A stretch of DNA of 46,437 nucleotides from the NCBI GenBank assembly GCA_016930365.1, contig JAFGGY010000032.1, positions 1-46,437 of the forward strand. The letters run 5' to 3'. Source of the DNA: Prolixibacteraceae bacterium (GTDB lineage Bacteria; Bacteroidota; Bacteroidia; Bacteroidales; Prolixibacteraceae). The notes beneath the pieces are model-generated. The model did not search any database, was not told the origin of the DNA, and saw nothing but the letters and a program-made list of their open reading frames with translations. Positions 16,707 through 25,884 of this stretch are shown here, piece after piece (position 1 is the stretch's first letter; each line of letters opens with the position of its first letter). Made by a program: the position numbers and the translations under genes.

Positions 16707-18341
16707 TTATTTTTCCACAATCAGCTTTTCAATAGTGATTTTGCCATCAATACTTTCAAATAGAATATAGTATATTCCATTATTTAGTTTTTGAGTATTA
16801 ATAGTTTCCCCCGATATTATGTCTGATTTTTCAAGAATACTACCTGTTTGATTGATGATAGAGTATTTTACAAATTTTTCTGAATTTGCAATTGTAATCT
16901 CATTTTTGGCTGGAATAGGATATATTATCGAATTTTTGGTTGAAATATTAAAAGCATGAGTTGAGTTACGCTTAACTTGAATTTCAAATCTTTTTTTAAA
17001 TGTATTTCCTTCGCTGTCCGTAACAATAATTGTAGCAACCTCTGGATAGGAGCTATTTGTAAGTTCTTCGAGCGTTTTTAATTTCATATTTTCCTCATAA
17101 AATTTTGCAGGAGCATACTCTTCTTGTAAAAATAATTTGTCGCCTAGGACTTCTATAGTAAAGATATCATTTTCAGATTCATCAATTATTTCAATATCAC
17201 CAACAATGGTTCCACCGGGCATTTTTTCGAGAACTGTATTATTGCTAAGTATTATATCGGTAGGCCCCCAGTATGGTTTAGATATACCAATTACAACTTT
17301 TTGATTCGTAGTGAAATCGTGATTACCAGGTGCTACGTCATCAATTGAATAATAACCGTTATATTGTCCACTCCATCCCCAGTTAAAATGAAAAAAACCG
17401 TCTGTAGCGTAACCATCTATGTTAAATGCATGCCCAGCTTCCCCTGTGCCTGGCTTGCCCGAATATATTAATACATTACCATTATCTAATTCGGATTTTA
17501 ACAGTGTTGTCCATTCATTCGTATCTTCATATCTTGATATGGTTTTTACAGATGTTGTGAAGTTAAAATATCGTTGAAATGCAAAAGGAACCCGTGTAGT
17601 ATATGCACCTGAACCATCACCCCCAAAATCCATTTCAACAGCAACTGCGCAGTTATATAGCAGTTGTGCATTATAATCATCAGGTGTATGTAGCGACATT
17701 TTAGACCATTGATATGCAGGTTCTTCGTCGAAATTTGTATATATAGTACCATAAGGAGCCAGTTGGTAACTTTTTTCCCCTTGTGGGCGTTCCGGATACT
17801 GAAGATAATGTAGCACCTGAGCCATAGCTACTGCAACACATCCAACATAAGCTTTTCCGTCAGGTCCCTCATCATATTCAGGACAAAATCGGTTCCATCC
17901 GGAATCCTGATCCCATTCAACTTCTAAAATAGGTTCGACTGAACTTGCCGATTTTAACACAGGAAGTCCATGTTCTTCTAAGATATGCCATTCATTTTTC
18001 CATGTGGTGTTGGTCGAACTGGAATTTATTTGATTTTCTTGTATGTCGAGCCAGTCTTTGATGTTTGTAGTAACTTCTTTTGAGTTAAAAGAGCCCGTAT
18101 GTGAATATGCAATAACAGGACGTGCATTTTTTTTGCCAGAAACCAGTGCCCATCCCCCAGGTGTGAAGTTAACTACAAATATATTATTGTTGCTTCCGTA
18201 TTGTGTTATTGATTTGACAGGATGTTCTGTTCCAAATAAATAATTGGATGCAACTTTTGCTGCCAGTTCCTTTGTGACAGTATTTGCAAACGTATTCAAT
18301 GTAAGGCAAACAAAAAGTGCTATGGTAAAATATTGCTTCAT
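16707..18341 (-). CDS. C10 (streptopain-like) cysteine peptidase with T9SS sorting domain
   Basis: A secreted papain-fold cysteine peptidase of family C10. From ATG 18341 it is 544 aa with a signal peptide (MKQYFTIALFVCLTLNTFA). A streptopain-type propeptide follows (about 20-120, with ALVSGKKNARPVIAYS). In the catalytic domain the nucleophile is Cys about 168 in YVGCVAVAMAQVLHYLQYP, and His about 304 lies in GHAFNIDGY, followed by NWGWSGQYNGYYSIDDV. An immunoglobulin-like stretch leads to a type-A type IX secretion C-terminal domain (IIYPIPAKNEITI to GIYYILFESIDGKITIEKLIVEK). The protein should therefore cross the outer membrane and be released or anchored on the surface. It sits just past the SusCD operon terminator with its own -7 box. 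Proteolysis next to a SusCD pair suggests peptide scavenging. Confidence 0.93.
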   Translation of the reverse strand: MKQYFTIALFVCLTLNTFANTVTKELAAKVASNYLFGTEHPVKSITQYGSNNNIFVVNFTPGGWALVSGKKNARPVIAYSHTGSFNSKEVTTNIKDWLDIQENQINSSSTNTTWKNEWHILEEHGLPVLKSASSVEPILEVEWDQDSGWNRFCPEYDEGPDGKAYVGCVAVAMAQVLHYLQYPERPQGEKSYQLAPYGTIYTNFDEEPAYQWSKMSLHTPDDYNAQLLYNCAVAVEMDFGGDGSGAYTTRVPFAFQRYFNFTTSVKTISRYEDTNEWTTLLKSELDNGNVLIYSGKPGTGEAGHAFNIDGYATDGFFHFNWGWSGQYNGYYSIDDVAPGNHDFTTNQKVVIGISKPYWGPTDIILSNNTVLEKMPGGTIVGDIEIIDESENDIFTIEVLGDKLFLQEEYAPAKFYEENMKLKTLEELTNSSYPEVATIIVTDSEGNTFKKRFEIQVKRNSTHAFNISTKNSIIYPIPAKNEITIANSEKFVKYSIINQTGSILEKSDIISGETINTQKLNNGIYYILFESIDGKITIEKLIVEK

Positions 18342-18374
18342 GCTGTTTTTGGTTACAATATAATATTCAAAATA

Positions 18375-18382
18375 CAAAGATA
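18375..18382 (-). promoter_or_regulatory. Possible -7 box of the C10 peptidase gene
   Basis: TATCTTTG on the minus strand matches TAnnTTTG and lies 33 bases before the ATG. The upstream element would fall inside the terminator of the preceding operon and no clear TTG is present, so the promoter is tentative. Confidence 0.42.
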
Positions 18383-18383
18383 A

Positions 18384-18413
18384 AAAAACCCAACCTGAAA
18401 AAGTTGGGTTTTT
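18384..18413. terminator. Terminator at the end of the SusCD operon
   Basis: AAAAACCCAAC (18384-18394) and GTTGGGTTTTT (18403-18413) form an 11-bp stem with an 8-base loop and run into A/T tracts on both sides. It follows the last lipoprotein gene on the minus strand and separates it from the C10 peptidase. Confidence 0.87.
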
Positions 18414-18434
18414 CTATTTCGGTTAAATTTCAAT

Positions 18435-20399
18435 TTATTTTATACCATTTTTAGGTATTCTTTTTATTTCGATATTGTTGTTAATAAACAATTTCGAAGA
18501 GGAATGGACGTTAAGCGATTTCTCAGTTATTTTTGTCCAAGTTACTTCAGGCAAGTATTCAAAGAATCCGAGCCATTCCCAACTTCCATCGTAAACGCCT
18601 AAAGCGAGATCGGTGTTCATTGTACCATCTTCAAGAACAGAGGTTACAATTGTTCCATCAGCTGTAGCATTAGAAAAGACAGAATAAATTCTATCATCAC
18701 CAGTTCCAATTTGCTGTTCGGCAATTGATAATTGTGAGGTTACTGCATTGTAAATACCAACAACGGGTTCAGATTCACCAAGTAAACTTTTGAATAATCC
18801 GGTAATATGAACCTGGTCGGTTTTGCCTTCAACCAATTCAACACTAACAGTATCGGTTACTGTTGATTCGTCGAAATAAGATATGCCGCTCACAATGTAT
18901 TGGCCTAAGAGTACATCGATGCTTGATGCAAGTTTAGGTACTTCCCAATAAACAACATCCTGTAACTCAAGATTTACATTGCCTTCAGAGTCTATAACAA
19001 CACCTTCACCAATATTTAGATAAACTGTACTTCCAAATTCAACAGCTTGTGGCGTTTGTACTATTAAAATACTATCGTTTTCAGTGCTAATGCCTAAAAC
19101 TGTAACTTCGTGAGTATTGGAATTTCCATCAGGGTTAACATATTTCATTGATACACTTCCAGGGTTTTCTTCATTTAATGAAATTGAGAAATCAAAAGTG
19201 ATTTCAACATTAAACATCTGATTGGCTACAATCGAACCCGGCTCCGGAGAAATTGCAGTAGGTACCGTAAAGTCACCCAACTGCCAACCAAAAGCATAGT
19301 CAGATTCAGCATTTAAGTTTCCATAATTGTCGGATAAAACTCCTTCGGCAATATATAGTGAAATATAATCACCATGATTTGCATTATGGTTCTGTGTAAT
19401 TCTTAAAGTTGTATCATTAATGATTTCACAATTATTAGCAACTGAAACCTGATGTTCTTCAACGCCCAGCCAGTTTGAGTAATTTATCATCAGCATATCT
19501 GATGATAAATCTTCAAGGCTAATTGAGAATGGGAATGAAACATCAATAACAAAGTCATGAGCAGCTAATACAGATTCTGGTTCAGGGCTTACCTGAAGTC
19601 CTCCAATGTCGAAATTTTGGTATTCAAGGCGATAAAAATTACCTTTAAGTGCACCTCCAATTACTCCGCTTATTCTTTCTGAACATGTATTCCCTGACAA
19701 GTCGGTTAAAGCACCCGCTTCCCACGATAAGAAAAAGTAATCGCCTGGATGCGCCATTTGTGATTGAGGAACAGAAATAGTACGACCATCTACAGCTGTT
19801 GCGTCAAGGGTAAATGAAGTATCCATATTTGCATAGTAATAGCTAAGCGTGAATAATTTTTCAGGGTTAACTAATATGGGTTCATCAAATGTTAATACGA
19901 TTGGTGCATTGATAGCAACATCGGCATCCCCGGAAATGGCAGGAGATGAGCTAACAAATGTAGGTCCTACTCCATCGTCAGTTTTTACAATAAAGGTTTT
20001 GACAACAGACTCAACACCATCGGTGTTGGTTGCAGCTACATGTACCTTGTAAAAACTATTGGGCATTAAGCCACCAATTGTAATTGTCTCGCTAGTTGCT
20101 TCATCATACTCAAAAACTTCAGTAGCAACAATACCAGCTGCTCCATCTAATGATAATGATATGATACTTATTGTTTCAACACTTGAAGCCGTATCTGAAG
20201 ATATTGCATATCCCAAATGTCCTGCTTTATCAGTGTATATATCGAGTACAAAGCTTGAGTCGGCCACTTCCGAAACTGAGAGTGTTGTTGCCGGAGCTTT
20301 AAGTACATCTACCGATTTATATTCTTCGAATTGTGTACATCCAATTGTATAGATGCCAACCGAAAGTATTATTAAAATATATAATAGTGTTTTTTTCAT
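18435..20399 (-). CDS. Outer-membrane lipoprotein with Ig-like (Big_5-type) repeats
   Basis: A surface-type lipoprotein in the SusE/F position of the operon. The 654-aa protein begins with a lipoprotein signal ending SVGIYTIGC and an early acidic stretch after Cys, as in exported Bacteroidota lipoproteins. A fibronectin-III-like segment (about 35-140) comes next, then three Ig-like repeats that each open with a Pro-rich SPxP or SSPA turn: FVSSSPAISGDADVAINAPIVLTFDEPI, LQVSPEPESVLAAHDFVIDVSF and AISPEPGSIVANQMFNVEITF. The C-terminal module (LGQYIVSGISYFDESTVTDTVSVELVEGKTDQVHITG) resembles the end of the neighbouring lipoprotein. It probably helps bind or present the substrate of the SusCD transporter. 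No catalytic residues were recognised. Confidence 0.82.
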   Translation of the reverse strand: MKKTLLYILIILSVGIYTIGCTQFEEYKSVDVLKAPATTLSVSEVADSSFVLDIYTDKAGHLGYAISSDTASSVETISIISLSLDGAAGIVATEVFEYDEATSETITIGGLMPNSFYKVHVAATNTDGVESVVKTFIVKTDDGVGPTFVSSSPAISGDADVAINAPIVLTFDEPILVNPEKLFTLSYYYANMDTSFTLDATAVDGRTISVPQSQMAHPGDYFFLSWEAGALTDLSGNTCSERISGVIGGALKGNFYRLEYQNFDIGGLQVSPEPESVLAAHDFVIDVSFPFSISLEDLSSDMLMINYSNWLGVEEHQVSVANNCEIINDTTLRITQNHNANHGDYISLYIAEGVLSDNYGNLNAESDYAFGWQLGDFTVPTAISPEPGSIVANQMFNVEITFDFSISLNEENPGSVSMKYVNPDGNSNTHEVTVLGISTENDSILIVQTPQAVEFGSTVYLNIGEGVVIDSEGNVNLELQDVVYWEVPKLASSIDVLLGQYIVSGISYFDESTVTDTVSVELVEGKTDQVHITGLFKSLLGESEPVVGIYNAVTSQLSIAEQQIGTGDDRIYSVFSNATADGTIVTSVLEDGTMNTDLALGVYDGSWEWLGFFEYLPEVTWTKITEKSLNVHSSSKLFINNNIEIKRIPKNGIK

Positions 20400-20423
20400 C
20401 TCAATATTTTTTAAGATTTAAAA

Positions 20424-21407
20424 TTATTGTCTTGTCCAAATTGCGGTTGGACTATTGGTCTCTTCATCCGAATTCCATGCCCATTGTAGGCCTAGTCCTT
20501 CGTTGCCACCATCAGTTATCATAAATGTGTATTGTTGTGAGAAGGTTATTGTTACACCACCTTCGGTGTTGATTGAGCCAACAAGTTCGTCAACTTCTTC
20601 GCCTTCACCATTGTCGTCTTCCCAAACATCTAATCGAACAGGGCCAAATCCCCAAGTTTCCCATTCCTGTCCAGCTTTAATGGTAACAGTAGAGTAATCT
20701 TCACTAACAGTTCCCAATATATAGTATGGGTCTGATAATGGAGGACCATAAGCAGCACCAGCCATACCATAAATTTTTATTTTATCGGTTTCGCCTTCAA
20801 CTGCGGAAATGGAAACAGAATGAGAAGTACTACCATTAGCCGTTTCGGTAACCGCCGATGTATAGTCTCCCAACATCCAGCCAAGAGGATGGTCATCATC
20901 AATAATAGTAATGACTGTTGTATTGGCAGAGGCTAAATCATAGTTTTGATTGTTGCCGGTAATTTTAAGTTGAAAAGATTTATTGCCATTTTCATCATAG
21001 GCATTGTTGTCGATAGCGGCAATTATAACATCAGCATATCCATAGCCTTCTTCAACTGTAATTTCTTTTGAAGATATAATCTCAAAATCAATACCCTCTA
21101 TTGCCGGATTTGCTATTTTACTACTATCTTCTGTTAAGTAATAGTCGCCATCTTTTTCTTCATACCATGAATTGTCAACATCAAATGAAACCTTACATGC
21201 AGGAGAACCAGGTGTGGCTGTAACTAAAACCTGTATGGTTAATGTATCCTTACCTTTTAGATCCTTATCAAACTCCATCATGTTGGCACTTGATTTATAA
21301 AAGCCAACATTTGACATGTCATCGGTGAAAAGTATGTCTTCTTGTTCACACGAGAACAGTGTTATTAAAGCCAATGCGGCAATAATTATATATGTTATGT
21401 TTTTCAT
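20424..21407 (-). CDS. Surface lipoprotein with Calx-beta-like domain (SusE/F position)
   Basis: The roughly 327-aa protein has a lipoprotein signal (MKNITYIIIAALALITLFSC) followed by EQED, an acidic export-type stretch. The first half resembles a Calx-beta-like sandwich (EGIDFEIISSKEITVEEGYGYADVIIAAIDNNAYDENGNKSFQLKITG). The second half starts at LGWMLGDYTSAV and carries the VEGETDKIKIYGM segment shared with the next gene in the operon. It lies 24 bases before the larger lipoprotein and 19 bases after the SusD stop, so co-transcription is likely. By position it should be an accessory substrate-binding lipoprotein of the SusCD complex. ATG 21413 is two codons upstream and equally possible. 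Confidence 0.82.
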   Translation of the reverse strand: MKNITYIIIAALALITLFSCEQEDILFTDDMSNVGFYKSSANMMEFDKDLKGKDTLTIQVLVTATPGSPACKVSFDVDNSWYEEKDGDYYLTEDSSKIANPAIEGIDFEIISSKEITVEEGYGYADVIIAAIDNNAYDENGNKSFQLKITGNNQNYDLASANTTVITIIDDDHPLGWMLGDYTSAVTETANGSTSHSVSISAVEGETDKIKIYGMAGAAYGPPLSDPYYILGTVSEDYSTVTIKAGQEWETWGFGPVRLDVWEDDNGEGEEVDELVGSINTEGGVTITFSQQYTFMITDGGNEGLGLQWAWNSDEETNSPTAIWTRQ

Positions 21408-21432
21408 ATTCAATTGAATTTACATTGTTATT

Positions 21433-22872
21433 TTATGGGTTTTGAACCATGTTTTCGTTGCCATCAAATTCTGCTTTTGGGATTGGTAGTGCCCATTTGT
21501 TATCTGGAAAATCAATATTTTGATTTGTTTCAGCAACAAAGTCATTACGAACTAAATTTTCTTTTCGACGAGCTAAGTCGAATACATTGTGTCCCTCAAA
21601 GCAAAGTTCTCTTCGTCTTTCATCTGATATATCAGACAATAAAATGGACTGAGTTCTGGCAGGTAATCCGCGATTAATTCGAACTGTATTGAAGTCGGCT
21701 AAAGCTGACGTGCCACTTATTGAAGCTCCCTTATGCAAGGCTTCGGCTCTGATAAGGTACATTTCAGATAACCTCAAAACCGGTGTGTTGTTTGTACTTC
21801 CATCACCTGTTTTGCTTGGGTATTTATTTGTCCACCAAATGCCTTCAAAAATTGCTCGTCCTTGTGGATCGGTATAGAATAAATCTCTACGCACATCACC
21901 TTCTTCGTATAAATTTAACAGGTCGTTTGAGGCAACAACATCACCGTGGTGAGCCGGGTTTGTCATATATGGGATACCTTCTTGACCGGGGTATCCAGAA
22001 TTACCGAGAGCACTATAAACTGCAAATATTACTTCGCTGCCTTCTGTATTACGACCCCAGGCTCCATCTTCATTCTCAGCTACTGTAACGTATTGATCGG
22101 CAGTCCACATATCAAATTTGCCAGATTCAATTACTTTTGTGGCATAGTCTGCTGCATTTTGCCAATCCTCCATGTATAAATATACGCGTGCAAGTAAAGC
22201 TTGTACTGCTTCTTTTGAAGCAAAACCTTTAGGATCAGCTCCGCCACTTCTTTGGTAGTCACCAAAAAGTTCTTCTGCTTCCAATAAGTCTTTAACCACT
22301 TGTTGGTATACTTCAGATACGGTATTTCTTTCTGGTTGGGCAATTTTAGTTTCAGTTACAACAGGAACGCCAAGGCTTTCTTTGCTGTGCGAATATGGTT
22401 GGGCATATAATCGAACCATATCGAAATGTGCAATAGCTCTAATAAATAAGCATTCAGCTTTAAAGTTATCTAAAGCTTTCATTTCTTCATTGCTACCATT
22501 AAAATTAGGTATAGCATTGATAACATTGTTTGCCCTTGCTATGGCAGTATATGCACTACTCCACAGCATCTCTGTGTTGCTTTCAGAGTAATTCCAAATG
22601 TAAGCATCAAATTGATATCCTGCATCCTGAGGTTTCAATTTACCGTTGCCACCTCTCATATCTGAGGATAATACGTAGTATCCGCCATACCAATCAACAC
22701 CATATAGTAGGGTGTAGGCTCCGGCAGTAGCTTTGTCTAAACCGTCAAAAGTACTTAATGTAAGTTCTGAAGTTTGTTGTAGTACGGGTTCTTTTTGCAA
22801 AAAGTCTTCACATCCTGCTAAAAGAATAATCATTCCCGATACTATTAATATATTTCTGATTATTGTTCTCAT
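21433..22872 (-). CDS. RagB/SusD-family nutrient-uptake lipoprotein
   Basis: The substrate-binding lid lipoprotein that closes the SusC TonB-dependent channel at the cell surface. From ATG 22872 it is 479 aa with lipoprotein signal ending ILLAGC and the typical EDFLQKEP start of the mature protein. Helical TPR-like repeats include WSSAYTAIARANNVINAI, FKAECLFIRAIAHFDMVRLYAQPY and SKEAVQALLARVYLYMEDWQNAADYATKVI. The usual C-terminal signature is SDERRRELCFEGHNVFDLARRKENL. ATG 22890 is six codons upstream. It directly follows susC (30 bases). The substrate cannot be read from the sequence, but there is no glycoside hydrolase in the operon. Confidence 0.95.
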   Translation of the reverse strand: MRTIIRNILIVSGMIILLAGCEDFLQKEPVLQQTSELTLSTFDGLDKATAGAYTLLYGVDWYGGYYVLSSDMRGGNGKLKPQDAGYQFDAYIWNYSESNTEMLWSSAYTAIARANNVINAIPNFNGSNEEMKALDNFKAECLFIRAIAHFDMVRLYAQPYSHSKESLGVPVVTETKIAQPERNTVSEVYQQVVKDLLEAEELFGDYQRSGGADPKGFASKEAVQALLARVYLYMEDWQNAADYATKVIESGKFDMWTADQYVTVAENEDGAWGRNTEGSEVIFAVYSALGNSGYPGQEGIPYMTNPAHHGDVVASNDLLNLYEEGDVRRDLFYTDPQGRAIFEGIWWTNKYPSKTGDGSTNNTPVLRLSEMYLIRAEALHKGASISGTSALADFNTVRINRGLPARTQSILLSDISDERRRELCFEGHNVFDLARRKENLVRNDFVAETNQNIDFPDNKWALPIPKAEFDGNENMVQNP

Positions 22873-22902
22873 TATTATCTTTTTTTGCATTTGTAACTCG
22901 GG

Positions 22903-25884
22903 TTAAAATGATAATTCTATACCACCAATAATATTTTTCGCAGTAGGATAGATTCCATAAGCGTGTCCATCATTTCCACGTTCCGGGTCAAATGTATTCA
23001 GACTGTGGAAAGTATATAAATTGTAAGCGCTTACATAGATCCTGGCTCTTTCCATAAACTTAACTTTCTTTATTAAAGATGAAGGTAAGTTGTACGCAAC
23101 TGTAATTTCTTTTAATCTTAGATAATCGCCTTTTTCAATCCATCGAGTGTTTTGGAATGCATTTGATTCGCTTGAGTTTCCTATTAATGGTTTAGGTGTT
23201 TCGGTTATATCGCCTGGTTTTTTCCAATAATCAAGCGATGTGTTCGCATGGTTGGTGTACCAGCTATATCCATCTGAACGTAGGTAGCGACCTTCATTCA
23301 TTACTTCAATAACATGACCTACTTTATAATCGAATGTTGCATTTAATGATAAACCCTTCCAGGTTGCTGTTATATAACCACCACCAATAAGTTTTGGTTC
23401 AGGACTTCCGGCATATATTTGCCTTGACTTACTATAGTTGTTGGTGATTTTACCTTCTTCATCATACCATAATGCTTCTCCGTTAACCGGGTTTACACCT
23501 GCATAATCATGTAGTTTATAAGTATATAGTGATTTGCCAACTTTTTGCACTAACCAACTGCCAATTTCTTCTTCGCCAGCAAGATCAATGATTTCAGTTC
23601 TGTTGTGTGCAAAATTTACACCAGCTTCAATGGTGAGATCATTTTGTCGAACGATATCTCCATATATGCTTAACTCTTGCCCGACGTTTTTCATGCTTCC
23701 AATATTTCGCATAAGGCTTGAGAATCCAGAAGTCCATGATAAGCGGTCGTTAAGAAGCATATCTTCGGTAAAACGTTGATAGTAATCGAAAGTTACATTT
23801 AACCGGTCAAAGAAATTAAGATCCATACCAATGTTGTATGTTTTATTAAGCTCCCAGGTTAAATCAGGATTGCCTAATTGATCGGGAGCCATACCTGAAG
23901 CTCCGTTGTATTCTCTCGAACCATATACTCCATACTGACGGTAATTTCCAATTTGATTGTTACCGTTAACGCCGTAACTGGCTCTTATTTTAGCAAGTTT
24001 TATCCAGTCGATATTGTCCTTTATAAAATTTTCTTCGTTCATATTCCAAGAGCTACCAACCGACCAGAATGTGCCGTATTTGTGATTCTCTCCAAAGCGA
24101 GAGCTTCCATCCCATCGGATACTTGCTTGAAGAAAATATTTGGAGTCATAATTGTAATCAAGAATTCCAAAGAATGATAACATGGTATATTCAGTTTCGT
24201 CATATCCAACTTGGTCGTCAGCTTGAGTTGATGTTGTTGGATACGGAATATCCAAGTTGATATTGGGTGAGTTTCCATCAAGATAACTCATTCTGTAACT
24301 TTGTGCTTCCTGCCCAACTAATACACTATAGATATGTCTGTCATATATGTCATCGGCATATCGTGCAGTATTCGATGTGGTCAGAAGTTGAAAATTATAC
24401 CGGTTTGCATATACCGCATCTTGTGTATATCCTGCAATTTGCTGAACAAATTGTCTTGCTTCACCATTCGTTAATTCTATCGAATTATTGGTTTTTAAGG
24501 TAACTTGTTTTATTGGTTTATATTCAAGATAGGCTGTTCCTTGAAGTCTGTATTGTTTGTCCCACGCTTCATTTGTGTTAGCTGAAAAGAGTGGGTTAAC
24601 ATTGTTGTTTTCAGGAATATCAAGATTATAAGAGCCGTCTTCATTGTATATTGGTGTCCATGGCAGAATCATAAGTCCCCCAAAAAATGGGTTTGCGTAT
24701 CCCAAACCACCTGTCGAAACATCTTCATTTTTCATATGGGCAAATGATACTTTAGATCCAATTTTCACGGCATCGGTAACTTCAAAGTCGTTGTTTACTC
24801 TAAAGTTTAATTTTCTGTAATTATTGCCAATTACAATACCTTCAATATTTTCGTAGGCACCGGAGAAGTAGGTATTAACTCTGTCTGTTCCGCCACTTGC
24901 CGTTAATTCAAATTTTGAAGTTTTACCAGTTCTTAATCCTGATTTAAACCAGTTGGTTTGTTCTCCGGCAAGCAATGATTTTGGAAAATATGAATACCCA
25001 TAACCGGAAGGATCATCTGGATCAAGCCCGGTATTCTTTACCGCATCACGTAGGTAAGTCCAAAGCTCTTCTCCATTCATGGGCCAGAAATTATTGTCGT
25101 TTGCTAATTGTGAAAAACCTCCGGAAGCCCTAAAGCTGATTTTAGCTTCTCCTGCTTTTCCTGATTTTGTTGTTACCAGGATAACACCATTAGCGGCTCT
25201 TGAACCGTAAATTGAGGCTGCTGCTGCATCCTTCAAAACAGTTATTGATTCAATGTCGGCCGGGTTTAAAGCATATAAAGCATTTGATGATGTACTGGCA
25301 TATGATTGGTCGCCTGTCATAACCGGAATACCATCAATAACGTAAAGAGGCTCATTTCCAGCATTAACCGAACTGGTTCCCCTAATACGAATAGAACTAT
25401 TGCTTCCAGGTTGCCCACCTGAGGTTGTTACCATTAGCCCAGGAACTTTACCACTTAAAGCTTTATCTATACTTACGACTGGGGTTTCAGCAAGTTGTGC
25501 TGTCTGTACTTGGGTTGCAGCTCCTGTTTTGGCTTGTTTTGTCGTGCTTCCGTAAGCAACAACCATTACTTCGTCCATCGCAATTTGACTCGATGACATT
25601 TCAATTTCAATATTGTTCTCACCTTCAATATTGACTTCAATGGTTTGCATTCCAATAAATGAAAATACTAACGTGTTTTCGTCAGAAGGAATATTTATTG
25701 AAAATTCACCGTCGATGTCGCTGACTGCTCCAATAGATGTCCCTTTAACTACGATAGATACTCCCGGCAGGGTTGACCCGTCATCAGCCGATATTACAGT
25801 ACCTGTAATAGTGCGGGTTTGGGCGCTAGCTGCCTGTGATAGCACGATCATTACAATCGTGAGTAATAGCGCAATTTTTCTCAT
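22903..25884 (-). CDS. SusC/RagA-family TonB-linked outer-membrane transporter
   Basis: A TonB-dependent barrel that imports oligomers through the outer membrane together with SusD. The 993-aa protein has a signal peptide (to about residue 21), then a carboxypeptidase-regulatory-like domain (RTITGTVISADDGSTLPGVSIVVKGTSIGAVSDIDGEFSI, about 24-100). The conserved MDEVMVVAYGSTTKQAKTGA stretch leads into the plug (LSGKVPGLMVTTSGGQPGSNSSIRIRGTSSVNAGNEPLYVIDGIPV, VLKDAAAASIYGSRAANGVILVTTKSGK). The remaining 700 or so residues form the barrel, ending in a terminal phenylalanine. It is the first gene of a susC-susD-lipoprotein-lipoprotein operon. It has no N-terminal STN domain, so anti-sigma-factor signalling through it is unlikely. 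Confidence 0.96.
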   Translation of the reverse strand: MRKIALLLTIVMIVLSQAASAQTRTITGTVISADDGSTLPGVSIVVKGTSIGAVSDIDGEFSINIPSDENTLVFSFIGMQTIEVNIEGENNIEIEMSSSQIAMDEVMVVAYGSTTKQAKTGAATQVQTAQLAETPVVSIDKALSGKVPGLMVTTSGGQPGSNSSIRIRGTSSVNAGNEPLYVIDGIPVMTGDQSYASTSSNALYALNPADIESITVLKDAAAASIYGSRAANGVILVTTKSGKAGEAKISFRASGGFSQLANDNNFWPMNGEELWTYLRDAVKNTGLDPDDPSGYGYSYFPKSLLAGEQTNWFKSGLRTGKTSKFELTASGGTDRVNTYFSGAYENIEGIVIGNNYRKLNFRVNNDFEVTDAVKIGSKVSFAHMKNEDVSTGGLGYANPFFGGLMILPWTPIYNEDGSYNLDIPENNNVNPLFSANTNEAWDKQYRLQGTAYLEYKPIKQVTLKTNNSIELTNGEARQFVQQIAGYTQDAVYANRYNFQLLTTSNTARYADDIYDRHIYSVLVGQEAQSYRMSYLDGNSPNINLDIPYPTTSTQADDQVGYDETEYTMLSFFGILDYNYDSKYFLQASIRWDGSSRFGENHKYGTFWSVGSSWNMNEENFIKDNIDWIKLAKIRASYGVNGNNQIGNYRQYGVYGSREYNGASGMAPDQLGNPDLTWELNKTYNIGMDLNFFDRLNVTFDYYQRFTEDMLLNDRLSWTSGFSSLMRNIGSMKNVGQELSIYGDIVRQNDLTIEAGVNFAHNRTEIIDLAGEEEIGSWLVQKVGKSLYTYKLHDYAGVNPVNGEALWYDEEGKITNNYSKSRQIYAGSPEPKLIGGGYITATWKGLSLNATFDYKVGHVIEVMNEGRYLRSDGYSWYTNHANTSLDYWKKPGDITETPKPLIGNSSESNAFQNTRWIEKGDYLRLKEITVAYNLPSSLIKKVKFMERARIYVSAYNLYTFHSLNTFDPERGNDGHAYGIYPTAKNIIGGIELSF

